Assembly: GCF_001299635.1 (NCBI RefSeq)
Contig: NZ_JRHN01000039.1
Coordinates: 62,001 to 126,000, forward strand
Length of the DNA stretch: 64,000 nucleotides
Direction: 5' to 3'
From: Clostridioides difficile
GTDB lineage: Bacteria > Bacillota > Clostridia > Peptostreptococcales > Peptostreptococcaceae
The translations under genes and the position numbers were made by a program. This document shows, piece by piece, positions 9,358-17,977 of the stretch (positions are counted from its first letter, which is position 1; each line of letters starts with the position of its first letter). The notes beneath the pieces are model-generated. The model made no database searches, was not told the origin of the DNA, and saw only the letters and a program-made list of their open reading frames with translations.

Positions 9358-10071
9358 TTATTCTTGGTCTTCAGCTACTTCTTCTTCAGCACCTTGTCTA
9401 CCTTCGATTACAGCTGTTGCCATAGCACCAGTTATTAATTTTACGGCTCTTATAGCATCATCATTTCCTGGTATAGCAAAGTCTAATTGCTCTGGGTCAC
9501 AGTTAGTATCAACTATACCAACTACTGGTATACCTAATCTATGAGCCTCTTGTATAGCTATGTTTTCTTTTCTTGGGTCAACTACGAACATTGCACCTGG
9601 TAATTCAGGCATGTCTTTTATTCCACCTAAGTATTTTTCTAGTTTTTCTTTTTCAGCTCTTAATTTTATAACTTCTTTTTTAGGAAGAACATTAAATACA
9701 CCTTCTTCTTCCATTTTTTCTAATTCTCTTAATTTATTTATTCTAGTTTTTATAGTTTTGTGGTTTGTTAACATTCCACCTAACCATCTCTCATTAACAA
9801 AGTACATTCCACATCTTTCAGCTTCATCTTTTATCGCATCTTGAGCTTGTTTTTTAGTTCCTACGAATAAGATTGGCTTTCCTGTTTCAGCTACTTCTTT
9901 AGTGAACTTGTAAGCTTCTTCAACTTTTTTAACTGTTTTTTGTAAGTCTATTATATATATTCCATTTCTTTCTGTGAATATATACTTAGCCATTTTAGGG
10001 TTCCATCTTCTTGTTTGATGACCAAAGTGAACACCTGCTTCTAATAATTGTTTCATTGATATTACTGACAT
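9358..10071 (-). CDS. rpsB: 30S ribosomal protein S2
   Basis: Small-subunit ribosomal protein needed for S1 and mRNA positioning. The 237-aa sequence begins with the S2 signature ([20 protein letters not shown]) and continues with [30 protein letters not shown] and the second signature [20 protein letters not shown]. The acidic tail (EEEVAEDQE) is typical. ATG 10071 has AGGAGGT five bases before it. An unusual feature is a second GGAGG-like segment about 20 bases further upstream in the leader. First gene of the operon with tsf. Confidence 0.97.
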   Translation of the reverse strand: MSVISMKQLLEAGVHFGHQTRRWNPKMAKYIFTERNGIYIIDLQKTVKKVEEAYKFTKEVAETGKPILFVGTKKQAQDAIKDEAERCGMYFVNERWLGGMLTNHKTIKTRINKLRELEKMEEEGVFNVLPKKEVIKLRAEKEKLEKYLGGIKDMPELPGAMFVVDPRKENIAIQEAHRLGIPVVGIVDTNCDPEQLDFAIPGNDDAIRAVKLITGAMATAVIEGRQGAEEEVAEDQE

Positions 10072-10172
10072 ATTTTACCTCCTGGTTTTATACCTCCAGC
10101 TTGATCTTCTCCCTAAAAAACCATGTAATAGGCACCTTTTAAGGATCCCAATGCTGTGTGTGATTTATTTTA

Positions 10173-10211
10173 TTTTTTCACCTCTAGTAGTATATCATAG
10201 AGGTGAAAAAA
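10173..10211 (-). promoter_or_regulatory. 13-bp inverted repeat in the rpsB leader region
   Basis: Six T plus CACCTCT (10173-10185) pair with AGAGGTG plus six A (10199-10211). T lies on the 5' arm and A on the 3' arm on the minus strand, the reverse of a normal terminator. It sits about 100 bases before rpsB and 70 bases past the dacF-like stop. It could be a leader structure for ribosomal-protein control or a weak terminator; I cannot tell which. Confidence 0.4.
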
Positions 10212-10278
10212 TAACAATATTTTTTCCATATTTTCTATTTTTATATTTTTTTGTGTATTTTATACCATTTTTTTGAAT

Positions 10279-11463
10279 TTAATTTGCAAATTTCATTTTT
10301 AATTTTGTTTTTAATGATATATTGTCTACATTATTACTACTTACTATATCTACACTTCCAAGTAAGTCACCTGAATTAGTATAGTATTTTATAGTACCCA
10401 TAGTATCACCTTTTTTAACAGGATATTCTATATCTTTAATCTTTACTTCTGATTTTATACTTTCATCATCTTTTAATACTGTGTAAAGTTCATCCTTAGC
10501 TTTTAAAGTAACTTCTAATTCTTTCATGCCTTTAATATATTTCTTACCAATAAAACTATCTTTATCAATTAATTTTTTCATATTAAAATTTTCTTTTCCA
10601 TATTTAAGTAGTGCTAAAGAAGCAGATGTTCTTTTATTTTTATGATTAGTACCCAATACTACACCTATTACTCTACGTTTTTTCTCATTTTTTTCATTTT
10701 TGTTTACAATCATAGAAAATGATAAACAATATCCGGCATTACCAGTATATCCAGTTTTTATACCATCTACTTCTGGTATAATTCTTAATAATGCATTTGT
10801 ATTGCTTTTTTCAAAACTTCTATCTGAATTTGTATATGTCTCCATATCAGTTATAGCTGTTACTTGTTTTTCATAATGGTCAAACATGTATTTACCAAGA
10901 ATAGCTATATCCCTTGCAGTAGATTTATTTTCTTTTGCTGGTTGTTTTGGATTATTTAAATCGTATATTGGAAGACCATTTGGATTTAGAAAATGTGTAT
11001 TTGTCATTCCTATTTCTTTTGCTTTTTTATTCATTCTATCCACAAACGCTTCCTTAGTTTTACAAATATGTTTTGCTATAGCAATTGCCGCATCATTTCC
11101 TGATACAATCATAAGACCTCTCATAAGCTCTATAAGTGGTACTTCTTCACCATTTTTAAGTTTATAACTTGAACCTTTTACAGATGCAATAGACTTGTCT
11201 ATTTTTACTACATCATTTTCTTTTACTTCTTTATTTTCAATAGCTTCTATTGCAAGTAAAAAAGTCATCATCTTACTTAAACTAGCTAATGGTACCTTCA
11301 TATCAGGTTCTTTACTATATAAAACTCTACCTGTCTCTTGGTCTATAAGTATAGATGTTTTTGAGTATTTGTCTACAGATTTTTCATCTGCAAATGAATA
11401 AGTTGGTATTATAAAAACTAGTATCATGGCTAATGCTATAATTTTTCTTATTGCATTTTTCAA
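10279..11463 (-). CDS. D-alanyl-D-alanine carboxypeptidase, DacF/PBP5 type
   Basis: Serine carboxypeptidase that trims the terminal D-Ala from peptidoglycan pentapeptides, exported by an N-terminal signal sequence (IIALAMILVFIIPTYSFA). The three penicillin-binding motifs are present: SLSK (catalytic serine, near residue 63), SGN (in VSGNDAAIAIAKH) and KTG (in DGIKTGYTGNAGYC). A beta-rich C-terminal PBP5 domain follows and no clear C-terminal amphipathic anchor is obvious. Start: a GTG at 11472 directly abuts AAGAAG, too close to be used. The TTG at 11463 lies six bases after AAGAAGGTG and is chosen, giving about 394 aa. It is a single gene upstream of rpsB. Confidence 0.92.
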   Translation of the reverse strand: MKNAIRKIIALAMILVFIIPTYSFADEKSVDKYSKTSILIDQETGRVLYSKEPDMKVPLASLSKMMTFLLAIEAIENKEVKENDVVKIDKSIASVKGSSYKLKNGEEVPLIELMRGLMIVSGNDAAIAIAKHICKTKEAFVDRMNKKAKEIGMTNTHFLNPNGLPIYDLNNPKQPAKENKSTARDIAILGKYMFDHYEKQVTAITDMETYTNSDRSFEKSNTNALLRIIPEVDGIKTGYTGNAGYCLSFSMIVNKNEKNEKKRRVIGVVLGTNHKNKRTSASLALLKYGKENFNMKKLIDKDSFIGKKYIKGMKELEVTLKAKDELYTVLKDDESIKSEVKIKDIEYPVKKGDTMGTIKYYTNSGDLLGSVDIVSSNNVDNISLKTKLKMKFAN

Positions 11464-11566
11464 TTTTTTCACCTTCTTGGATTATTAAGTATATTTATAT
11501 TTAAATTTTCCCTATTTAGTCCAATTTATATCTAGTAATTAATACCTATCCATATTTACACAGATA

Positions 11567-12625
11567 TTATCTTATCATCCTTTTAATAATCACAGATGCC
11601 CAAATTGCTCCTATTGTAACTCCAAAAAATACTTCTATTCCTGCTAAAGCCTTTCCAATTAAACTTGTAGCAACCATATCTCCATAGCCTACTGTACTAA
11701 ATGTAGCCATACTAAAATACCATAAGTCTATATACATTCTAAAAATCTCACTTAATGAATAATCACCTATATTATTTATATTTAAAGCTACAAGTGTACT
11801 ATTTGAACTTTGTATGCCTACAAACAAGTATAATAAGGCAAAAACACTTATTATCACTATAATTACTAACAATATATTCCATGGCTTTTCTCCATAACCT
11901 GTAGTATAACGTGCTACTTGGTCAAAAAATTTCTCAACTAAATAGTCACTGAAAGTAGGATAATCAGAGCGTTTCATTATTTTACTACTATAAATTCTTT
12001 CCTTATAATAATAAAACCCTATCATTTCGTATTCTCCAATTTTTGTTGCTTGATTTCTAGCTATTCTATAATTTATCTTTCCATGCTTATACTCACTTTT
12101 ATCATACTCTACATTTTTTAGTACAAACTTTGTACACATACTAAAAATAATTCCATCCATTCGTGGAAAATTTTCTGCTCTATTAACTACTAAGTCAGGT
12201 CCTTTAAATTTTACTTTTTCAAATATACGGTCATTTATATAGGCTTTACTGAATCTTGTTTTATTAAAATCACAGTTTTCTAGAAATACACCACCATTAA
12301 AAAACACACTTTTTCTAAATTCTGTATAGTTAAAAATAATATTCTTTTTAAAAATGTATTTTTTAAAATTTACTTTCTCTTTAAATATTACTTCAGAAAA
12401 ATTCAATCTTTTGTAATCATAAGTTAATATTTCTTCTGCATTAAATTCATTTTCAAATATAAACCCATCAAATTCACTAATTTCTTCTTTATAAATAGTA
12501 TCCATCATTAGTTGTATATCTTTATCAGACTTATGTTCTTTATGAAAGATACAATATCCAGAAGAATCCGCTTCTCTAGGGCATTTTTTTTGTCCATCTA
12601 TTTTAGATATCCATTTACAGTTCAT
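11567..12625 (-). CDS. Pentapeptide-like repeat protein fused to a two-helix potassium channel
   Basis: A 352-aa protein starting at ATG 12625 (GGAGG six bases before it; an upstream in-frame start lacks one). Residues 3-30 contain a Cys/His cluster (C...C...GYCIFH) that looks like a small zinc site. About 65-160 hold phenylalanine-spaced five-residue repeats (NFSEV, IFKEK, VNFKK and so on) that should form a right-handed beta helix. The C-terminal third has two membrane helices around a pore loop with the potassium selectivity filter TVGYGD (ATFSTVGYGDM). Inferred role: a potassium channel gated or tethered by a cytoplasmic beta-helix domain. Such fusions are known in bacteria, but the ligand is not. 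Confidence 0.85.
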   Translation of the reverse strand: MNCKWISKIDGQKKCPREADSSGYCIFHKEHKSDKDIQLMMDTIYKEEISEFDGFIFENEFNAEEILTYDYKRLNFSEVIFKEKVNFKKYIFKKNIIFNYTEFRKSVFFNGGVFLENCDFNKTRFSKAYINDRIFEKVKFKGPDLVVNRAENFPRMDGIIFSMCTKFVLKNVEYDKSEYKHGKINYRIARNQATKIGEYEMIGFYYYKERIYSSKIMKRSDYPTFSDYLVEKFFDQVARYTTGYGEKPWNILLVIIVIISVFALLYLFVGIQSSNSTLVALNINNIGDYSLSEIFRMYIDLWYFSMATFSTVGYGDMVATSLIGKALAGIEVFFGVTIGAIWASVIIKRMIR

Positions 12626-12817
12626 AAATATCCTCCAGTACAAAACAATTATTACTATTTTGTATTAGTTTGGATATTATTTTATTTTATATACTTAAAT
12701 ACTTATAAAATATATATTAACTTGTTCATTTTAAAATTTTTAATATCTTACTTACAAATAAGAGAATAAATTTTATCTATACTTTTATTTCTTTAAGTAA
12801 TAAATACAACTTTAAAA

Positions 12818-13462
12818 TTACTTATCATCCTTGAGTAATTTTGTAACTATATTTAGTGCTACTAAGTCATCCATAAATCCTATTGGAAATACAAAATCTG
12901 GAATAACATCTGTTGATATTACAAAATAAAGTAACATACTTCCAATCAATAAATATTTCTTTATTGTAAGTCCTCCTGTACAAAAGTCAGCATACATTTT
13001 TCTTAGTCTATCTGTAAATTGACCTTGCTTTTCAATAGAATCTACTTTTTTACTAAAATTATCAAAAAGTAGTTTTTTCCCTTCATCTGTCTGTACATAT
13101 AATTTGCACTTACTCAATTCTTTTTCAATGTTTCCATTAAAATTCTTATCATTGATTAAATTTGCAAATCCAAGAATATCATCAAAATTACTAAAATCAC
13201 TCTCTGTATTAAATATTTGATTATTATTGCTTTTAAATTCATGTCCTGAAGCTTTTAATAACTCTTCTAAATTAATATTTAAATGTATTGCTATCTTTTC
13301 CAAGTGATTTATATTGGGTTTTTGCTTATTATTAGCTATACGAGATATAGTAGCTTTGTCAATTCCACTTTTTTTGCTCAATTCTCCCATTGATATATCT
13401 TTTTCTTCTAGCAAAATCTTAAATAAGTCACCGAAATTCCCAACCGCACTATTTTGTTCCAT
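12818..13462 (-). CDS. XRE-type HTH protein with C-terminal DUF1232 (YkvA-like) membrane segment
   Basis: Starts at ATG 13462; a GTG three codons earlier overlaps the AGGTG ribosome site. Residues about 10-70 form a Cro/C1 helix-turn-helix (MGELSKKSGIDKATISRIAN). A linker of roughly 60 residues is followed by a DUF1232 domain: YLLIGSMLLYFVISTDVIPD then FVFPIGFMDDLVAL, with the characteristic D-hydrophobic-IPD pattern. DUF1232 proteins are small membrane proteins of unknown function. The fusion would tether a DNA-binding domain to the membrane. The product is 214 aa. It is divergent from ytaF and its targets are unknown. Confidence 0.85.
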   Translation of the reverse strand: MEQNSAVGNFGDLFKILLEEKDISMGELSKKSGIDKATISRIANNKQKPNINHLEKIAIHLNINLEELLKASGHEFKSNNNQIFNTESDFSNFDDILGFANLINDKNFNGNIEKELSKCKLYVQTDEGKKLLFDNFSKKVDSIEKQGQFTDRLRKMYADFCTGGLTIKKYLLIGSMLLYFVISTDVIPDFVFPIGFMDDLVALNIVTKLLKDDK

Positions 13463-13645
13463 CCTTTTCACCTGCTTTATTATGATTGGTTTTATATTAT
13501 TAATATGATTGTTCTGTTACTTAGGTGTTGTATGATGTTGAAATTTTATCAACAATTTATTGGTTTATCTGTAACAATTTATCCATTTTTACAATACTAT
13601 AACTAATATAAGTACAAAATTTAAGAGAAAGGATGTTAATCTGCT

Positions 13646-14269
13646 GTGATTGAATCAATTTTATTAGTGACTTCTCTTTGTATAGATGCCTTTGTAACAA
13701 GCTTTGGATATGGTGTAAATAAAGTTAAAGTTCCTTTATATTCAAATATAATTATTAGTGTAGTCTGTTCAGCTATTTTGGCAGTATCACTTTTTGCAGG
13801 TACAATAGTTAGAGATTTTTTACCTCAAAACATAACAATGTTAATATGTTTCTTTATCTTATTTTTATTAGGAAGTGCTCGACTAATTGAAAGCTTTTTT
13901 AAATCTTATTTTAAGAAAAAATCCATACATTCAAAAGATTATAATCTTAATATGTTAGACCTTAAACTAAATTTTAATGTAAGCATTGAACCTGATACTT
14001 TAGATACAAGTAAATCTAAAATACTTAAGTCTGCTGAAGCATTTACACTTGCTATTGCTCTAAGTCTAGATGGATTAGCAATTGGATTTGGTAGTGGTCT
14101 TGTAGGAGTAAATTATATACAAGTTATTCTATTTTCTTTACTCTCAAATATAATTGCAGTTCTACTTGGTTGCTTACTAGGAAATGTATTTGTTAAAAAA
14201 ATAAATCTAAACTTATCTTGGTTAAGTGGTTTAATACTGTTGGTCATTGGATTTATGAAGATATGTTAA
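13646..14269 (+). CDS. ytaF: Sporulation membrane protein YtaF family (MntP-like fold)
   Basis: A 207-aa membrane protein with about six helices arranged as two halves, each starting with a conserved acidic motif: SLCIDAFVTSFGYGVNKVK (about 10-28) and ALSLDGLAIGFGSGLVG (about 138-154). This internal duplication is the hallmark of the MntP/YtaF superfamily. YtaF of Bacillus is expressed in sporulation, and MntP members export manganese. The GTG start at 13646 lies 12 bases after AAAGGA, a long spacing. It is the only plus-strand gene in this region and shares a bidirectional terminator with the MutS2-like gene. Confidence 0.88.
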   Translation: MIESILLVTSLCIDAFVTSFGYGVNKVKVPLYSNIIISVVCSAILAVSLFAGTIVRDFLPQNITMLICFFILFLLGSARLIESFFKSYFKKKSIHSKDYNLNMLDLKLNFNVSIEPDTLDTSKSKILKSAEAFTLAIALSLDGLAIGFGSGLVGVNYIQVILFSLLSNIIAVLLGCLLGNVFVKKINLNLSWLSGLILLVIGFMKIC

Positions 14270-14270
14270 T

Positions 14271-14316
14271 AAAGAAGCTATCTAAAAATAAAATTTTATC
14301 TTTAGATAGCTTCTTT
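14271..14316. terminator. Bidirectional terminator between ytaF and the MutS2-like gene
   Basis: Perfect 16-bp inverted repeat: AAAGAAGCTATCTAAA (14271-14286) with 14301-14316, A-rich on the left and followed by T-rich sequence on the right. It serves both convergent genes. Confidence 0.85.
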
Positions 14317-14323
14317 TGTGTTT

Positions 14324-16240
14324 TTATATTTGTTTTCTATTTTCTCTAATTTCTTTCTGAATCTTTTTAAGAGCTTTCTTTGAACCTCTCTGAATGTCTT
14401 TTTCTAATTTTCTATCTTCAAAACTAGTAAACAAGGTATCCAAATCATATCCTTCTGGATATAATTCTGACGCTTTTATACTAAGTTCCAATCTTTTTAT
14501 GTTTACTGAAATAAAATCATCTTTAAATAATACTTCTACATTATTAAACTTGTCTGTTGGTTTATATACAACCCCAAAATCATTTTCATCTAATAATTTT
14601 ACCTTATCTCCTACATTATAATCTGTATAGTTTGAAATAATTTCAGAGTTTTTATTTTCTTCAACATTCGATTGTAATTTACTTCTTTTAATTAAGTCTA
14701 AATTATAGTTTCTATCAATTATATATTCTTTAGCTCTCTCTAGTACTCTATTTTTTATTCCCATTTTTTTTGAAATAAAAAGAGCATTACTATCCTCAGA
14801 TTTTCCTATAGTCAACTTATACATTGGTTCTAAAGTTTCTTTATCAAACATCATACCAGCATTTTCGAACTCTGGATGTAAATTAGCAAATTTCTTTATC
14901 TCTCCATAATGAGTTGATGCTATTGTTATACATCCCATTCTGTAAAACTCTTCTAATAATGATATTGCTAATCCTGAACCTTCATTAGGTTCAGTTCCAC
15001 TTCCTATCTCATCAAATAGAACAAGAGTAGAATTATTTGATGAACTCATAATCTCTGCGATATTTTTTATGTGTGATGAAAAAGTACTTAATGCATTTTC
15101 AATACTTTGATTATCTCCTATATCCACAAAAACTTTTTCAAATACACTAAATTCACTGCCTTCTTTTGCAGAAATATCAAATCCACATTGAACCATTAAA
15201 GTTAATAATCCAACGGTCTTAAGAGTTACAGTTTTCCCTCCTGCATTAGGTCCTGTTATTACAAGACTTCTGTAGTCTTTTCCTATTTCAAAATCTAAAG
15301 GTACAACATCTCCTGTTAGAAGAGGATGTTTACCTTTAATTATTTTTATATAGCCATTATTATTTATTTTCGGAGTAATACCTTTTATTTTTTGACTATA
15401 CTTAGCTTTTGCAAATACCATATCATATTCAGAAAGTATTTCTATATTCAATTTTATCTGATTTATCTTATCAAATATAAGTTCTGTTAAATAAGATAAG
15501 ATTTTATATTCTTCAATGGTCTCATCAGCTTTTAACATAGTCAACTCTGTACTTAGATTTGAAACACTTATAGGTTCAATAAATACAGTATTTCCCTTTG
15601 ATGAGGTGTCTAATATAGTACCATCAACTTCATTTTTGTAGGAAGCTTTAATTGGTATTACATATCTATCATTTCTTTTACTTATTATAAACTCTTGTAT
15701 ATATTTTTTATTTATAGTTGATGTTATAAATTTATTTAGTCTATCTTTTATCTTTCCTTCTGTAATTTCTATATTTCTTCTTACTTTTTTTAATTCTTTA
15801 CTAGCATTAGAATCGACTTTATTCGATTTTATACAGTAATTTATTTCATCTTCTATATTTTTACATTCTGTTATATTTAAAGCATAGGAACTTAATGTAG
15901 GTGAATAAAATTCTTTTTCTAGCATAAAAGCTTTAATCTTCCTACATCCTCTTAAAAAATCTTCAATATTTACAAGTTCAATTGGTTCTATTATCATTCC
16001 TTTTTCAATTTTGTCTATTGTAGAACCTGCATTAAACAATCCTTCAAGTGGTATATGATTGCTATTTTCAATTATCTTTCTAGCTTCTTTATTTTCTGCT
16101 AACTTTCTTCTTACTACTCCAATATTACCACTAGGAGTTAATTTATCTATCAGATTTTTTCCAAGTGAGCTTACACAATATGCTTTTATTAACTCTTTAA
16201 CTTCGTTTAGTTGTAATCTTTCAAATGTATTACTATTCAT
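14324..16240 (-). CDS. MutS2-like ATPase lacking the Smr nuclease domain
   Basis: The 638-aa protein has the MutS core, clamp and ATPase regions. It shows Walker A GPNAGGKTVTLKTVG (about 330), the Q/ST loop region, Walker B LVLFDEIGSGTEPNEGSG, and STHYGEIK. After the ATPase there is a KOW/beta segment (NVGDKVKLL...GVV) and a basic tail, but no Smr domain. Full MutS2 is near 780 aa with Smr at the end. MutS2 proteins suppress homologous recombination or act on stalled ribosomes; without Smr the nuclease function must be absent. The ATG has AAAGGAG eight bases upstream. A 17-codon leader ORF and a perfect hairpin lie between its promoter and its start. Confidence 0.88.
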   Translation of the reverse strand: MNSNTFERLQLNEVKELIKAYCVSSLGKNLIDKLTPSGNIGVVRRKLAENKEARKIIENSNHIPLEGLFNAGSTIDKIEKGMIIEPIELVNIEDFLRGCRKIKAFMLEKEFYSPTLSSYALNITECKNIEDEINYCIKSNKVDSNASKELKKVRRNIEITEGKIKDRLNKFITSTINKKYIQEFIISKRNDRYVIPIKASYKNEVDGTILDTSSKGNTVFIEPISVSNLSTELTMLKADETIEEYKILSYLTELIFDKINQIKLNIEILSEYDMVFAKAKYSQKIKGITPKINNNGYIKIIKGKHPLLTGDVVPLDFEIGKDYRSLVITGPNAGGKTVTLKTVGLLTLMVQCGFDISAKEGSEFSVFEKVFVDIGDNQSIENALSTFSSHIKNIAEIMSSSNNSTLVLFDEIGSGTEPNEGSGLAISLLEEFYRMGCITIASTHYGEIKKFANLHPEFENAGMMFDKETLEPMYKLTIGKSEDSNALFISKKMGIKNRVLERAKEYIIDRNYNLDLIKRSKLQSNVEENKNSEIISNYTDYNVGDKVKLLDENDFGVVYKPTDKFNNVEVLFKDDFISVNIKRLELSIKASELYPEGYDLDTLFTSFEDRKLEKDIQRGSKKALKKIQKEIRENRKQI

Positions 16241-16321
16241 TATTTTTTCTCCTTTATTTATAAGTCATAGGCTTTTAAATCCCCATACCATTTACTCTGA
16301 TAATAGTTATTTTGTGAACGA

Positions 16322-16368
16322 CTTAATAAATAAGGAGTTATTCTGCATCAAACTCCTTATTTATTAAG
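16322..16368 (-). promoter_or_regulatory. Perfect 18-bp hairpin in the leader of the MutS2-like gene
   Basis: CTTAATAAATAAGGAGTT (16322-16339) pairs fully with 16351-16368 around an 11-base loop. It begins inside the last codons of a 17-codon ORF and contains a GGAG sequence in each arm region. No U tract follows, so it is better read as a translation- or processing-related element than as a terminator. Confidence 0.55.
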
Positions 16369-16410
16369 AAGCTTAACCCCGGACTCATTACTATTAGTAT
16401 TTTTCTTCAT
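16357..16410 (-). CDS. Possible 17-aa leader peptide
   Basis: ATG 16410 is preceded at nine bases by AAAAGGAG and opens a short frame MKKNTNSNESGVKLLNK that stops at 16357, inside the left part of the 18-bp hairpin. A sigma-A-type promoter lies just upstream and the MutS2-like gene downstream. Translation of this ORF would run the ribosome into the hairpin, so it may control the following gene. No similarity is recognised; it could also be chance. Confidence 0.4.
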   Translation of the reverse strand: MKKNTNSNESGVKLLNK

Positions 16411-16464
16411 AAAAAACTGCTCCTTTTCTATTTTTACTTAATCATTTATCTTGGTGCTCCTAAT

Positions 16465-16494
16465 ATTATTTCATAGATTCCATCTTCATGTCAA
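16465..16494 (-). promoter_or_regulatory. Sigma-A-type promoter for the leader ORF and MutS2-like gene
   Basis: A perfect -35 TTGACA (complement of 16489-16494) and an AATAAT -10 (complement of 16465-16470) are spaced by 18 bases. The start of transcription would be near 16457, about 45 bases before the leader ATG. Confidence 0.55.
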
Positions 16495-16661
16495 TAAAAA
16501 TAATTTCATTGATATTTTTGCATAATAAAAATTGTACTTCATCAAGAATCCATAAATACTTATACTCATTATATCCTTATTTTTCAACACACTTTTTAAA
16601 CTTTCTATTTATTGTATTAACATAATCTCTTCATTTGCATTTTATATTCTTTTATGAGAAC

Positions 16662-16719
16662 AAAAAAATAGCTAATAATAGTAAAACAATTTTACATGCT
16701 CTAACAAAATCAGCTATTT
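16662..16719 (-). terminator. Terminator after the RtcB gene
   Basis: AAATAGCT arms (16666-16673 and 16712-16719) enclose an inner GTAAAA/TTTTAC stem (16681-16695). A run of seven T follows on the minus strand. It lies 40 bases past the RtcB stop. Confidence 0.75.
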
Positions 16720-16758
16720 ATAATCTAATATAATTTTAATCTTTCTTAACTTTGAAAA

Positions 16759-17826
16759 TTAACCTTTATAAGTAATCAGTGGCTTCATAGTTGCCACTAC
16801 TTGAATAAGCTTATACTCTATCAAACTTTCAATAATTTGTTCTATATTTTTATAAGCTTCTGGAGCCTCTTGAAATAATAAATTTATATCATTACATATA
16901 ATATGGCTTTTAAATTTAGTTTGTTTTATGTTGTCTTTATTATACTTGTTTTTAAGACGAGATTTACAAATTGAACGAGACCATTTTCTACCAGCTCCAT
17001 GTGACAGAGAATATAAAGATATCTCTGTATTTTCAGTAGGCATAACTATATATGATAAACTCCCTCTCGAACCTGGTATAATTACAGCTCCACTTTCACT
17101 TGAAACAGCGCCTTTCCTATGTATAAATTTATCTTGTCTTTTCTCTATAAAATTATGATTTATAGATAATATCTTTTCAATATTTCCAGATGTACCTATT
17201 GATTGCATAATTTTTTTACTGACAGCTTCACGATTACGTTCTGCCCAAATTAAAGCCTTATCATGACTTTCCATATATGCTCTTGCTTTATCACTTTCAA
17301 CCTCAATACCATTTTTATTATAAAATTTATTCAAAATAGTTTCTCCATAATTTCTTGAGCCACAGTGGACCAACATCATTATATCATCAGTTGATAATCT
17401 TAATTGTTCAAATTCTTCTTTATTATAAACTTCATTTACACACTGAAACTCTACAAAATGATTTCCACTTCCAATAGTTCCCAAATTTAAAATTGGACAT
17501 TCTTCTTCATATATATCTGCTATTTCTATATCTGATAAGTCTTTAATCTTATCAAGAGATTTAATCCATCTTTCTTTTTTAAATTTCTTTTTTGAAATCC
17601 CAATTTTAAATAAGGTCATTCCACATCCTATATCATTTCCAATTATATGTGGATAAATAAAGTCACTAGTTTCAACAGCTAGACCAACAGGTATTTTACC
17701 TGCATGTAAATCAGGTAATCCTACTATTTTTAAAACTCCATTTAAGTTTGAAATATCTTCAATCTGTTTCTTTGCTATATCTTCAATCCAACACTTATTG
17801 CTTGCTATTATTTTTATTTCACTCAT
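16759..17826 (-). CDS. rtcB: RtcB-family RNA ligase
   Basis: RtcB joins 2',3'-cyclic phosphate and 5'-OH RNA ends using GTP and manganese. The 355-aa protein, shorter than archaeal RtcB, keeps the metal and nucleotide motifs: GLPDLHAGKIPVG, GNDIGCGMTL, GTIGSGNHFVEFQ, LVHCGSRNYGE, HRKGAVSSE, PGSRGSLSYIV and SLSHGAGRKWSR, where the histidine attacks GTP. It resembles the shorter bacterial RtcB type that in other genomes sits beside the release-factor homologue prfH; no prfH is present here. The ATG has AGGAG six bases upstream. The leader contains a terminator-like hairpin with a competing pairing and an 11-codon ORF. Confidence 0.9.
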   Translation of the reverse strand: MSEIKIIASNKCWIEDIAKKQIEDISNLNGVLKIVGLPDLHAGKIPVGLAVETSDFIYPHIIGNDIGCGMTLFKIGISKKKFKKERWIKSLDKIKDLSDIEIADIYEEECPILNLGTIGSGNHFVEFQCVNEVYNKEEFEQLRLSTDDIMMLVHCGSRNYGETILNKFYNKNGIEVESDKARAYMESHDKALIWAERNREAVSKKIMQSIGTSGNIEKILSINHNFIEKRQDKFIHRKGAVSSESGAVIIPGSRGSLSYIVMPTENTEISLYSLSHGAGRKWSRSICKSRLKNKYNKDNIKQTKFKSHIICNDINLLFQEAPEAYKNIEQIIESLIEYKLIQVVATMKPLITYKG

Positions 17827-17849
17827 ACTTTGCTCCTTTTTAATATGTT

Positions 17850-17925
17850 CCTGCCTTTAAAAAGTAGCAAAAAGCTGTGACTTTTAGCCACAGCTTTTTA
17901 TTCTAAATTACAAAAGCAGGTGGCT
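17850..17925 (-). promoter_or_regulatory. Candidate transcription attenuator before RtcB
   Basis: On the minus strand the terminator stem is AAAAGCTGTG paired with its complement (17889-17898 with 17870-17879), followed by TTTTT. Upstream, AGCCAC (complement of 17920-17925) can pair instead with GTGGCT (complement of 17886-17891), which overlaps the terminator's 5' arm. An outer CCTGC/GCAGG helix (17850-17854 with 17916-17920) encloses both. This is the form of a terminator/antiterminator switch, but it could also be just the terminator of the upstream kinase-like gene. Confidence 0.5.
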
Positions 17926-17941
17926 ATTTGTTAAAATATTC

Positions 17942-17977
17942 TTAGATGTTTGATACCTCATTATTTTTTTCTAACAT
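17942..17977 (-). CDS. Possible 11-aa leader peptide before RtcB
   Basis: ATG 17977 has a good AGAGGAAG ribosome site eight bases upstream and encodes MLEKNNEVSNI before a stop at 17942, 17 bases before the first arm of the attenuator. Strong translation signals on so short a frame suggest a control peptide. Nothing else supports it. Confidence 0.35.
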   Translation of the reverse strand: MLEKNNEVSNI

